A stretch of 64,000 nt of DNA. Origin: Dryomyza anilis (taxonomy: Eukaryota > Arthropoda > Insecta > Diptera > Dryomyzidae). The DNA is taken from contig OX638131.1 of NCBI GenBank assembly GCA_951804985.1, positions 107,811,363 through 107,875,362 of the forward strand. Direction: 5' to 3'. The position numbers and the translations under genes are program-made. Shown piece after piece: positions 1-9,785 of the stretch (the first letter of the stretch is position 1; each line of letters starts with the position of its first letter). The notes beneath the pieces were generated by a model. The model searched no databases and was not told where the DNA came from. It saw only the letters and a program-made list of their open reading frames with translations.

Positions 1-179
1 TGGCAAACCTACGAGAGTAAAACCTTGCCCATGAAACGCTCTCACCCGCCTTTCGGATTCGGCTATAAACTGTAGGTTCCACCACTTTGAGTACAAATAT
101 TACACGCACAGCTCAAAATGGTGAGAGAGCTCGACCGAATTTCTTATAGGACTGTAGTGCCAAACTATTATTATTATTA
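1..179 (+). repeat. tRNA-derived SINE, 3' part (copy 1, cut by the window edge)
   Basis: It matches the body and tail of the full SINE at 5911-6219: TGGCAAACCTACGAGAG, a CTCTCACCCGCC block, CTGTAGGTTCCACCACTTTG, ACACGCACAGCTCAAAATGG, and a final CAAACT followed by (ATT)n. The tRNA-like head would lie before base 1. Confidence 0.85.
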
Positions 180-476
180 AGAATTGCCCAGTGGAAGTAT
201 TTTCTCGGGAATTAAATGTCAGTGAAGAATTTTCCGTAACCCAAATTTTAAGAAATATTTTTATTTTTAAGTCGGTCGTTAAGTGCTATTTTTCATGATG
301 TTTTGATTGGTAAGAACTACTTTATAATTAGTAATTCGAGAAAAATGTGTTGGAGGAATATTCTCGGGTATCTATTAGAAAATGTTTATCGATGGAAACA
401 ATTATCGGAGAAAAAGTACCTATACTTCAATTTGTAAGAAGAAATTTAAATTTTTTGTATTAATTTTTTTTGTAGA
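180..476. other. AT-rich spacer with decayed GAATTGYCC/TCTCGGG motifs
   Basis: No gene seen. Short motifs such as GAATTGCCC, TTCTCGGGAATT and GAATTTTCCGTAAC recur. They look like the reverse complement of the degenerate GAGACAATTCTTCC family of 20.2-25.1 kb. Confidence 0.4.
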
Positions 477-478
477 TA

Positions 479-902
479 CCCTAGTAGAAATTTTCCCGAT
501 GCGCCATCGGGAAATGATCGGGTTTTCGTTGGGTAAGCCCTATTGGGTAAGCCCATTGCCTTTGCATGCCCTTATCATGCTGACCATAGCAGGGTTTACA
601 TTATCTAAACAGTCAATGTTCCCGATCATAGCTACATTATTTGTTCCTCATAACGAAATTAGTATCAGGCAATGATCGAGATTAATGAGAGAAACCCTAT
701 TATGCTCGGGCTCAGACAAGGCAATTGTCGGGTAAATATTAAAATGGGGAATTGCCCGATCAGTACATGATCATGGCCTGAGGTCAATACATGATCAGGA
801 CAACGCATTACAAGGACATTATGGGCCTCGTCATATCCCGATCACCTCAAATAATGACATGATCACTTCATGACCATGGCCCTACCAAAATTTCTACTAG
901 GG
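479..902. mobile_element. 424-bp MITE with 16-bp TIRs and TA target duplication
   Basis: The left end CCCTAGTAGAAATTTT (479-494) is exactly reverse-complemented by AAAATTTCTACTAGGG (887-902). TA flanks both sides (477-478 and 903-904), as in Tc1/mariner-type insertions. Just inside the left end is a hairpin, CCCGATGCGCCATCGGG. The interior is unusually rich in GATC, GATCGGG and CATGATCA words compared with the surrounding AT-rich DNA. No transposase frame is present, so it is non-autonomous. Confidence 0.75.
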
Positions 903-1270
903 TAATCGTATCGAGTTTTTCGTTATCCAATGTAACAAAAATTTTAATTTTAAAAGGAAATTGGAACTTTTTGTAAGCAAAAAATTCATTCACATTCATT
1001 TTTTTTTTCTGGAAAAAATTATACCGTAATGAATTTTAGAGCGAGGAATTATCCGAAAAGATATTTTCACAACAGGTTCCAGAAAAAAATTGTCTCGGAT
1101 TTAAATATAGGGGAGGGGGAATGTGGAGAATTTTCCGTAAGCCAAATATTAGATTAAAAGATCTGACACTTAAAATTCAATATGTGTTTTTGAATAATTT
1201 TACAATGAAAAATTGATTAGAATTTGTCCAGGGAAGCATTGTCTCGTGAAGATTATCCATAACTCAATTT
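903..1270. other. AT-rich spacer with decayed TTGTCTCGG / TTTTCCGTAA motifs
   Basis: No gene seen. AATTGTCTCGGATT, GAATTTTCCGTAAGCC and AGCATTGTCTCGTGAAG appear at irregular spacing. They again resemble the reverse complement of the GAGACAATTCTTCC family. Confidence 0.4.
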
Positions 1271-1362
1271 TTATACCCTATACTAAAATTGAACGGGTAT
1301 ATTCAATTTGGTAGGCCGTTTGTAACACCCAGAAAGAGGCGTATATTGTATAGAAAAGTATA
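1271..1362 (+). mobile_element. INE-1/DINE-1-like fragment, end containing TATACCC, split by a SINE
   Basis: It begins TATACCCTATACT, continues ACGGGTATATTCAATTTGG and GTTTGTAACACCC, then AGAAAGAGGCG and ATAGAAAAGTATA. From memory this order (TATACCC, GGGTATA, TGTAAC, then AAAGTATATA) is that of the Helitron-related INE-1/DNAREP1 elements of flies. It resumes after the SINE at about 1673 and reaches TCTGCCTGTCTGTTG near 1730. The family name is by resemblance only. Confidence 0.5.
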
Positions 1363-1658
1363 ATATAATAATAAATAATAGTTTGGCGCTACAGTCACCA
1401 TTTGAGCTGTGCGTGTTATATTTGTACTCAAAGTGGTGGGACCTACAGTTTATTGCAGAATCCGAACGGCGGGTGAGTGCTTTTCATAGGTAATGTTTTA
1501 CTCTCGTAGGTTTGCCATTTACTGCCGAGAGGTAGCGCGGTATAGAAAAATGTTTCTATGAAAAGATGTTGTTAGCCCCAGTCCAGGCTTGAACCGGGGA
1601 CCTTTCGGCTCGCAGTCCAACGCACTTACCACTGAGCTACTGCGGCTACAGAAATATA
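1363..1658 (-). repeat. tRNA-derived SINE (copy 2), nested in a DINE-1-like fragment
   Basis: Read on the minus strand it has a tRNA-like head with A box TAGCTCAGTGG (1629-1639) and B box GGTTCAAGCCT (1585-1595), then the same body as copies 1 and 3 and an AT-rich tail at the left. Flanking TATAGAAAAGTATA at 1349-1362 and 1659-1672 is a 14-bp target-site duplication. About 35 bp present in copy 3 (from GAGAGCTCGGCC to the second GACTGTAG) are missing, as though deleted between short GGTGA/GACTG matches. Confidence 0.85.
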
Positions 1659-1672
1659 TATAGAAAAGTATA

Positions 1673-1914
1673 GTACTGGAATATCATGACCTCTTGAGTC
1701 ACCTTAACGATATTTGTCTGCCTGTCTGTTGAAATCACAATTACAGGAAAACAATAATTTTTTTTTTGAAGAATTGTCCGAGAATAAATTGACAGGGGAG
1801 AATTTTTTCAAAAAAGAATTATCTCAGGGAAGATTATTATCACCTAAACTAAGAGTGAAAGGGTATATTTAGATTAGTAGGTCGTTTGTAACCCCTACGT
1901 ATTAGGAAAAAACT
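1673..1914. other. DINE-1-like continuation and a second decayed DINE-1-like fragment
   Basis: 1673-1730 continues the split element. 1841-1910 carries GAGTGAAAGGGTATATTTAG and GTCGTTTGTAACCCCTACG, matching 1295-1330. Between them lie GAATTGTCCGAG and AATTATCTCAGGG motifs. No gene. Confidence 0.45.
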
Positions 1915-2400
1915 GAGTATGTAATAAGAATAACGTTACTTATGAAGTAATGTTATTCTTGGATTCAAGACTTAAGTATTTTTTCATTGAAAATTTATTA
2001 TATTAAAGAATACCAAAATTATATTCACAGGGCATATTTTAAAAAGTACATCAATTAGAAAAAGTTTAGTAATTTTGACGGTTAGTTTGTACTATGCACT
2101 GGATAACCATAAATAATTTTCTTATTTATTATTAGATACTAAATACTAAAAAAAATACATAAACATTCTCTTAGAATACACAAAATTTTCGAGTTCAGAT
2201 CCATTTATCTTAGAAACGTGTTGGGCTATTAGCATTCATTAGTATATTAAAATTGGTCTTGACAATTAAAAGAAAAATTACATTTAAATTTTTTTTGTAA
2301 AATTATTTTTCCACAGTACTATATTTTTTTATATTCTAAGTAGTGGCTGAGAACAGCTTAAATAAGATTGCAATTTTCTCAAAAACGTTACGTACTGGGA
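1915..2400 (+). repeat. 0.5-kb dispersed repeat family, copy a
   Basis: Landmarks shared with the copies at 4670, 4970 and 56640 are: AAAGAATACCAAAATTAT, CACAGGGCATATTTTAAAAA, GTTAGTTTGTACTATGC, AGCATTCATTAGTATATTAA, GGTCTTGACAATT, and a TACTATATTTTTTTATA block. The end, ACTGAATATGCAG, resembles the start, ACTGAGTATGTAA, which suggests units of about 490 bp were once tandem. No coding capacity seen. Confidence 0.65.
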
Positions 2401-3044
2401 AAAAACTGAATATGCAGCAAAATCAACATCTGCGAATTATATAGAAATCCCTCAAATCCCATTAAATTGATCAATAGGACAATTATTGATTTAATAGTAT
2501 TCAGAAAATACATATTTTCCTATAAACTCAATGGCAATGTCATGGTATTTTCAAGTATTTAATGGTATTTTCCGATTAAATTAATAATTAATCCTATTGA
2601 GTATTTTTAATAGTAAACAACTATTATTTATATAGTATTTTTTTGTGGGTGTAGATGAATTCTTGTAGAAGAAGTATCTAGAAATAAAAATGTTTATTAA
2701 AATTGTTTATTAGAGTATCCAATAATTTTTTTTTATTGTTTATTTGTATTTGAGTAATAAAACATGTTGTTTTATAAAAAATGTCTAAATATTATTTTGG
2801 ACTTATTTTCCATATTGTATGAGTACTGCAATCTTCGTTAGAATTACTTTTAACTTTTTGGTATTGCTTACATTTTTCATTTTGAAAGTTCAATTTTTGC
2901 TGTCGTTCATAAACACTTTCACTGCTATGATTTCACACCAAAAATACGACATTGTCTTAGCGTTAAATGCACAAAAAAATAACCTAAAAATAAAACGAGT
3001 TGGGAAAGTTAGGTCACATGGGTAAGTTCGGTCACATGGGGCGG
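2401..3044. other. AT-rich DNA without recognisable features
   Basis: No gene, TIR or clear tandem repeat was seen. The short open frame at 2819-3025 has no recognisable domain and ends in Lys/Arg-rich chance sequence. Confidence 0.4.
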
Positions 3045-3773
3045 ATTTTTATAGTCGGTCGGGCCCGACTATGGAATACCCTACACCTTTGGTGGGGATA
3101 TTAACCCTCAGAATATTATTCATATATTACGTCTTATATCCCCATAAATTAAAAAATTATATAAAGTATAAAAAACTAAAAAAACAAAATTGAAAAATGT
3201 AATTGGGCGGACCACGCCTATATTTAAAATTTTGAAAGGCTAATATTTCATAGATTTGATTTTAATAATTTACGGATCAAATTTCCACTATGAAAACCCG
3301 GGAAGTAATGAAAAAAAAAAGTGGGCGGATCACGCCCATTTTTGGACTACATATTTTTAGTTGAATTCTAACAATACGTTTTAAATTTTATAACTTTATC
3401 TTGAATACTTTTCGAGTTAATAGTTCCGAAAGAGTTATATAAAAGTGACTTGTATGGGAGGTGGGCGTGTCCGTTGACCGATTTGGCTCATTTTCAAACT
3501 TAGTTCCTACTTTTGGCTAAAATATATTGAGACGAAATTTCATCGCATTCTGATCAGTATTTCTCAAGTTATTCTGTATTCGGACAGCAAGACAGCAAGA
3601 CAGCAAGACAGCAAGACGGACAGACAGACAGACGGACATGGCTAAACGGACTCGGGAAGTGATGCTGAGCAAGAATATATATACTTTTCCATACCGGACA
3701 CGCCTCCTAAGGGGCGTTACAATATATGCACAAAGTTAATATACCCTGTACCTCATAGGTGTAGGGTATAAAA
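3045..3773 (-). mobile_element. INE-1/DINE-1-like (Helitron-related) element
   Basis: Read on the minus strand it starts TATACCCTACACCTATGAGG, then GGGTATATTAACTTTG, TGTAACGCCCC, AAAAGTATATATATTCTTG, CATGTCCGTCTGTCTG, and later several GGGCGTGG/CGCCCAC blocks. It ends near the palindrome GTCGGGCCCGAC. From memory this layout is that of the INE-1/DNAREP1 group. An internal 8-bp tandem repeat, GACAGCAA (about 3583-3616, four copies), sits beside GACA/GACG repeats, the usual place for a minisatellite in this group. No protein is encoded. Confidence 0.6.
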
Positions 3774-4640
3774 AGAAATTTTGGCGGTTGGCATAAAAAC
3801 AACACACAGAACTGCAAAACGAAACCTTTGAAATGTGGCGCCATTAGTAAAAAAGTTTTACACATACAATTGTCGTTCATACATCACTTCCGGTGGTTGG
3901 ATTATGTTTTCGGTTTTTGTGCCTTTGTGTCTACAAAATTTGGTTGCTACTTTTTCTGTATCTACTCATTTTTTTCTGTATCTTTTTGATACTATGTCGT
4001 GCATGAATTGTCTCAAATTGTCGAGTAGTTGAAGTGGGTGTTGATTTATACACCATGCAAGGTGTTTGACAAAAAAATAGAACCGACTTTGGCCTTGTCT
4101 GCAAATTGTATTTTTTTGTTCATCGTTCACAATTCTGGTGTTTTTATGAGACTCTTGTTTGTCGCAAGCCAGCGGGTTTATCGTGTGACAAGAAACAGTA
4201 GCAGCATCAACATCATCAGAGTTGAACTCAAGGTTGCCAAAACAATTTCATGAAAATCCGCTGTTGATGTGTGGTCATTTTATATTTTAATCTTTTTGTT
4301 ATTCAACAGCTTTCTTTTGCGCTTTTTTTATGTGAGATATTTTCTTTTTTTATTTATTATGTTATATGCGCTGTGTGTAATTTGGGGCGCAAATATACTT
4401 TAATGTTGGATAATTATTTTATGTCACGGTGAATTTTTTTAAATATTTAAGTCGTTAATTAAGCGGATGTAATATGACACCGAGAATTATTTTAAAATTC
4501 ATAAGAAATAAAAGAATTTACTTATTTTGTGTAAATTGTAAATTTAATATTTTATATTGTGTCGAACAGTTCGAATATTTTGGATAATTTGTAGAAATAT
4601 ACAATCTGTAGAAATACTTCATAAATTGCTTATACGAATA
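3774..4640. other. AT-rich DNA, no gene recognised
   Basis: Two adjoining short frames (3835-4032 and 4029-4253) give hydrophobic peptides with no recognisable motif and no splice context. I treat them as chance. Confidence 0.4.
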
Positions 4641-4669
4641 AAGTATAAATTTAAACATTTTTTTTTCTC

Positions 4670-4969
4670 GAAGGAAAATTTTTGATAGGGTGTAATTTAA
4701 AAATTAAAAATCGATGAACAAAAGTTAGTAATTCTGTTTGTTATCTTGGACTATGCTCTGTACAAACATGAAACACTTTACTATTTATCATTATAATCGA
4801 AATACTAAAAAATTATGCAAAGATATTATAACAAAAATATAATTTTTTGAGTTTGGATTGAAATATTTTAAAAACATATAGAAATATTAGCATTTATTGA
4901 GATATTAAAATTAGTCTTGATAATTTAAAGAAAAACTGCGATTACAGTTTTTTCTTAAAGAAACACTGA
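4670..4969 (+). repeat. 0.5-kb dispersed repeat family, copy b (partial)
   Basis: It shares GTTAGTAATTCTG, GGACTATGCTCTGTACA, TTGAGTTTGGATTGAAAT and TTAGTCTTGATAATTTAAAG with the other copies. It is followed directly by copy c, a tandem arrangement. Confidence 0.55.
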
Positions 4970-5555
4970 GTACTGATGCAATAAGTATTAGCATACTTTA
5001 AATATGAAGTAATGATATATTTATATTACAGGCAAAAGTATTTTTATTAGAAACTGTTTTAATAAAAAAGAATACCAAGATTATGTTCACAGGGTATATT
5101 TTAAAAAGTAGATCAAAAAGAAAATTGTTGGTAATTTCGAAAGTTAGTTTGAACTATGCTAAGAATAACCTTAAATCATTTTTTGTTTATCATTGGATTA
5201 TAAATGCTAAAAAAACTGTGTAAAAAAATTCTCTAAGAAAATCAAATTTTCCGAGTTTAGATCCAGTTATCTTAAAAACGTATTGGAATATAAGCATTCA
5301 TTAGTATATTAATATTCGTTTCGACAATTCAGAGATAAATTGCGTTTAAGTTTTTTCGAAAACCCATTTTTCTGCAGTGCTATATTTTTTTATACTAAGT
5401 AGTGCGTGAGAACGTCTTAAAAATACGATTACAATTTGCTCAAAAATTTTACTTAATAGGATAAAACTGATTATGCAGTCCAAAATCAGTACTAACGAAT
5501 TATATAGCATTAATATATGGGCTGTCTATGACAAAAATCGTGTTGGGTAGTGTAG
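4970..5555 (+). repeat. 0.5-kb dispersed repeat family, copy c
   Basis: It runs from ACACTGAGTACTGATGCAAT through AAAGAATACCAAGATTATG, CACAGGGTATATTTTAAAAA, GTTAGTTTGAACTATGC and AAGCATTCATTAGTATATTA to ACTGATTATGCAG, then AAAATCGTGTTGGGTAGTG. The last block is shared with copy d at about 57150-57180. Confidence 0.6.
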
Positions 5556-5609
5556 TCGTATGGCGCAATCGCTCTGAAGAACCTAGACGGGTATACAAGC
5601 TCTGGAACA

Positions 5610-5897
5610 TACATTTTACCAATCCAATAAAACGGATAATATGTATTATCCGTATTACCGGGTTATCTGTATAAAGCAAATAATTTTTAAAATATTACAT
5701 TATTGAACTCAGTGATAAATTTAAAAAAAAAAATGGATAATACGGATAATTCGGATAATGCGAAAATTTTGATAATTCGTATAATTTGGATAATTCAAAT
5801 AATCCGTATAATTAGTTAATCCGGGTAATATGCATAATTTGGATCCGGATAATTCGTATTATCTGGGTTTTCTGTATGAAGCAAATAATTTTAAAAA
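5610..5897. repeat. Degenerate GGATAATYCGGATAAT repeat (left part)
   Basis: Irregular runs of GGATAATACGGATAATTCGG and related words. The sequence GCAAATAATTTTTAAAATAT plus TACATT occurs at both 5680 and 5880, so larger units are duplicated as well. The SINE interrupts the tract, which resumes at 6233. Confidence 0.6.
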
Positions 5898-5910
5898 TAT
5901 TACATTTAGT

Positions 5911-6219
5911 AGCCGCGGTAGCTCAGTGGTTAGTGCGTTGGACTACTAGCCGAAAGGTCCCCGGTTTAAGCCTGAACTGGGGCTAACAACATCTTTTCAT
6001 AGAAACATTTTTCTATACCGCGCTACCTATCGTCAGTAAATGGCAAACCTACGAGAGTAAAACCATTGCCTATGAAAAGCTCTCACCCGCCGTTCGGATT
6101 CGGCAATAAACTGTAGGTCCCACCACTTTGAGTACAAATATAACACGCACAGCTCAAAATGGTGAGAGAGCTCGGCCGAAGTTCTATACAGGACTGTAGC
6201 GCCAAACTATTATTATTAT
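5911..6219 (+). repeat. tRNA-derived SINE (copy 3), full length with target-site duplication
   Basis: The tRNA-like head AGCCGCGGTAGCTCAGTGG has A box TAGCTCAGTGG (5919-5929) and B box GGTTTAAGCCT (5963-5973). A roughly 230-bp tRNA-unrelated body follows, with CTATACCGCGCTACC, TGGCAAACCTACGAGAG and CACGCACAGCTCAAAATGG, then an (ATT)n tail. The exact 13-bp duplication TATTACATTTAGT flanks it (5898-5910 and 6220-6232). The A and B boxes are the internal RNA polymerase III promoter. The tRNA fold is degenerate (poor anticodon stem), so this is not a functional tRNA. The mobilising LINE is unknown. Confidence 0.9.
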
Positions 6220-6232
6220 TATTACATTTAGT

Positions 6233-6480
6233 GAGAAATAAAAAAATCGATAATTTGGATAATTCAGATAATCCGGATTATCATATAATTAGGATAATTC
6301 AGTTAATCCATATTATAATATAATTAAGATAATTCAGATAATCCGGATTATAATAAAATTAGGATAATCCGAATAATATGGATTATTAGGATAATACGGA
6401 TAACATAGATAATCCGGTTAATTCGAATATTTCGGATATATGGATAATCCAGATATTCCGATTTTTTTAAAATTATTAAG
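6233..6480. repeat. Degenerate GGATAATYCGGATAAT repeat (right part)
   Basis: GATAATCCGGATTAT, ATAATTAGGATAATTCAG and similar words recur with imperfect spacing. It continues the tract that the SINE split. Confidence 0.6.
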
Positions 6481-7640
6481 TATTATGAAATTTTAACATT
6501 TAGTGACATTGAATTTGTTGCATAGAAAAAAATCATCAATATGAATTTATTCATACATATTATCAACTACTAGATTCGTCATATTTATACCACCGTACAT
6601 TAAATATTATATTGATGAATGCATTCATTATACACGGATAGAAAAGTTTTGTTAGAATATGCTTGAATGTAATTATAACGTAATTCGAAATCACCATATA
6701 AATATTGGGAGTAATATCTAATTACATTATAATTGAATTGTATTATTTTGTTCAGATTGAAATATTATTAAACGATATTTAAACATAAATTGCTTTAATC
6801 GCGGATTTACATGAATTTACTATATTAATGTTTCTGAAGAAATATATATTTTTTATTAGCTATTAATATATGTATTTATTGACACCCCACGTCAATAAAA
6901 GGTTCTTTGAATTATATGTTCTTGGTTATTCGTGATTGTTACAACGGTGACAACGAATTTAAAAATAACAGCATTATTTTGATTATATGTATGTTTGGCA
7001 TTACGATATCAGAAATAAATAACAGCGCTACCTACTTTAATACTTTTCATATAGTTCAAAAGTTATTTTTGGTGGAAGAATTTGTAAAAGTACCGCCAAT
7101 TACTGTTAATACCAGATAGTGGCTGTTTGTGAAATTTCCAATTCATCCGTAAAGTACTGAACTGAAAATATTAACAATAGATGGACATAAAATTATTAGG
7201 TATAAATAAAATATATGTAATAAAAATAAAATAAAAGTTTAAGTTTATAATTATATAATATAAATAAAAAAATGTAATTTAAAAATGGGGAATAAATGAA
7301 TATTGCATAAAGAAGATATTAACACTAAATTTACTATTTTTACATTAAAATTATATGTAAACATAAATATGTTTACATGTAAATAAAATGTTTTTCACAT
7401 TAAAACATATGAATGTTTGTCTGAACATAAATATGTTTGAATGAAAACAAACAAATGTTTGGCTGTTATTATAATAATGTTTGGCAACGAAATAATACTT
7501 TTGTTTGCATAAAGCTCCAAAAATATATGTAATGCCTGCAAAATTATGTTTGGGATAGCCCTTTTTACAGCGTGTATGTATGACGAAATATTCAATACAA
7601 TGAATTCGAATCGTCATATTAATGAATATAATTATAATAT
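6481..7640. other. AT-rich DNA, no gene recognised
   Basis: It holds a small palindrome, ATGTAAACAT-AAAT-ATGTTTACAT (about 7354-7377), followed by scattered ATGTTTG words. The short frames at 6907-7119 and 7351-7617 have no recognisable domain. Confidence 0.4.
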
Positions 7641-7860
7641 ATATGAATAATTAAAAAAACTAACAAAAAAATATTTTTAGAAAATAAATCGAAAAAATTG
7701 TTCTTAGAAAAAAATTAAAAAAAAAAAATAGTCCAATAATTATTTTTTCGAAAAAAAAAATATCAAAAAAAATTGGCCAAAAATATTAAAAACCAAAAAA
7801 AAAAAAATATTTTTTTTTGAAAAAAAAATCAAAAATTCTTTTTTTATTGAACTATAATTT
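7641..7860. repeat. A-rich low-complexity tract
   Basis: Long A runs broken by T and by short AAAATC/AAAATT words. No unit length is apparent. Confidence 0.6.
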
Positions 7861-9785
7861 TTATAAATATAACTTGAGAACTAAGAATATGCCAAAAAAT
7901 AAACGAAAACCAAAAATTTTAATTCAAGTTTTATTTGATGAACATCATTCTGCAATATGTTGTACATATATGGTGTATTTTATGTATTTGTCCATTAATA
8001 TGATGAAACGTATTCTTCACATAATCGTTGTGACTTGGATAATCCTTTTTATTTGCATAACACGAATAATTCTTTAATTTGTATTCTGCGAAATATTCTA
8101 CCAATACTGTTATTATCGCTTTTTGCGACATTTTGGCTTTTTTTTGCGTTATCCCTACCTTCCGTTTAAAATTAACGTTTATTTGTTTACGGCAGAAATA
8201 CCGCCCTTAATTTCCCAGTACGCCAACAATTTCGATGGACCTGATAACGCACATTTTTTAAAAGCATTCAATGGATTTATTTTTATGTAGCACGTTGCAT
8301 ACATTTTAATACATTGAGCTACAAATTAATCCACTGCGTCGTGAGGCGCAAAAAAATACAAACCGTTCAAATAATTTTTTTTGTATTTTTATTTTGCAAG
8401 AATAACAAGCAAATGGCTGCAACCATGCGGTGCCGTTTTTATGCATGTTGCTTAAAATGAATGCATAATAAATAATCGATTTGCGGCTAGAACAAAATCT
8501 CATGTTGCACTGCTTGATGTTGCGAAATTGTTGATAAAAATGAACATAAAAAGTATAAAATATAATAGAAAAAAAAATATGTATATAAAATAATATAAAT
8601 TAAAAAACTTAAATAAAAAGTGTTTCATATAAAAACTAGCTTCATCGTGTACATTGTATATAAAAGAATTCCACTGAAATGTACATTTATACAATAAAAA
8701 AATAGATTTATAACTTTATACATTTTATTCGTGAAATTTAAATGCGGAAAACAAAAACTTTCTCTGTGAAATGCTGTTGTTATAACGCGAAAAATACTGA
8801 TTCGGTTAAAAATTATCCATTTCACATCCGAATGCCATTAGTAGCTGCTTTTTTTTAACGAAATATTTCTGGTATATGTTGCCATATTTATGGGCTATAA
8901 AAAAGTAAGTTTTCATATAGTTATATATCTGATTGCCTGATTTTTTATATGATTTTATACAGTGCAAATTTGACAAAATATTTTTAAAACTATTTTTATG
9001 CAATAAAATTTTATTTGTACAACGCGAAAGAAGTTCTGGTCTGTATGTATTAGAGTAGATATAATTTTGATCAATAGAGTAGATATAATTTCGATCAAGT
9101 CACCTTTGTCTTGATGTAGCGTCCGTCTTTCGATTCTAGAAAACTCGATTACAGAAAAACCAGAACTGCTAGATCAATAAAATGTCAAACTTAGATTACA
9201 TGTATAATACCGCCATCTGCTATTAAAAATGGGCGTAATCGGCCGATTTATTATCTGTTATCCGTCCACTTTTGTAATATTAAATCTACGAAAGACTTTT
9301 TACATTAGCTATTGTTTTTTAAATAATACGCTTTACTTTGTTATAAAACATAATAAAAATAAATCGATACACCTATCCATTTTAAATTATTTTGCATATA
9401 TTTTTTTCGCATATACTTTTGTTAATATTTCATTATTTTATTTTTTGCTTACATGTGCAAATTTTTATAAATTATAATATAAATATTATTTACGACAATG
9501 CTGTAATTGATATTCGCGCGTTTTTTTTGTCACTTACAATTATGTGTTTTAATTTTGTTAATTGTTTGTTTCAATTGCAAATATATTATTAAAATTTAAT
9601 AGTTGATTTTTTTAAGCGATTAAATTAATTGTTAATTATTGTTGATTTGTTTACAATATAAATATTTTCTTTTGACTTTTTAATTTTATAAAACATACAA
9701 ATTATTGTGTACTAATTTTTTTATACTAAATATTTCTATGTTTGTATTTCATGTTTTTTTTTTCATTCATTTTTAATGATAAATA
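7861..9785. other. AT-rich DNA, no gene recognised
   Basis: No gene, mobile element end or tandem repeat could be supported. GATCAATAGAGTAGATATAA near 9050-9090 is a short local duplication. Confidence 0.4.

Noticed and set aside
1569..1658. A functional tRNA gene on the minus strand
   Set aside because: Same reasons: it is the head of a SINE, and its anticodon loop differs from that of the other copy.
5911..5986. A functional tRNA gene
   Set aside because: A and B boxes are present, but the anticodon stem and the T stem pair poorly, the sequence continues into a SINE body, and the unit is flanked by a target-site duplication.
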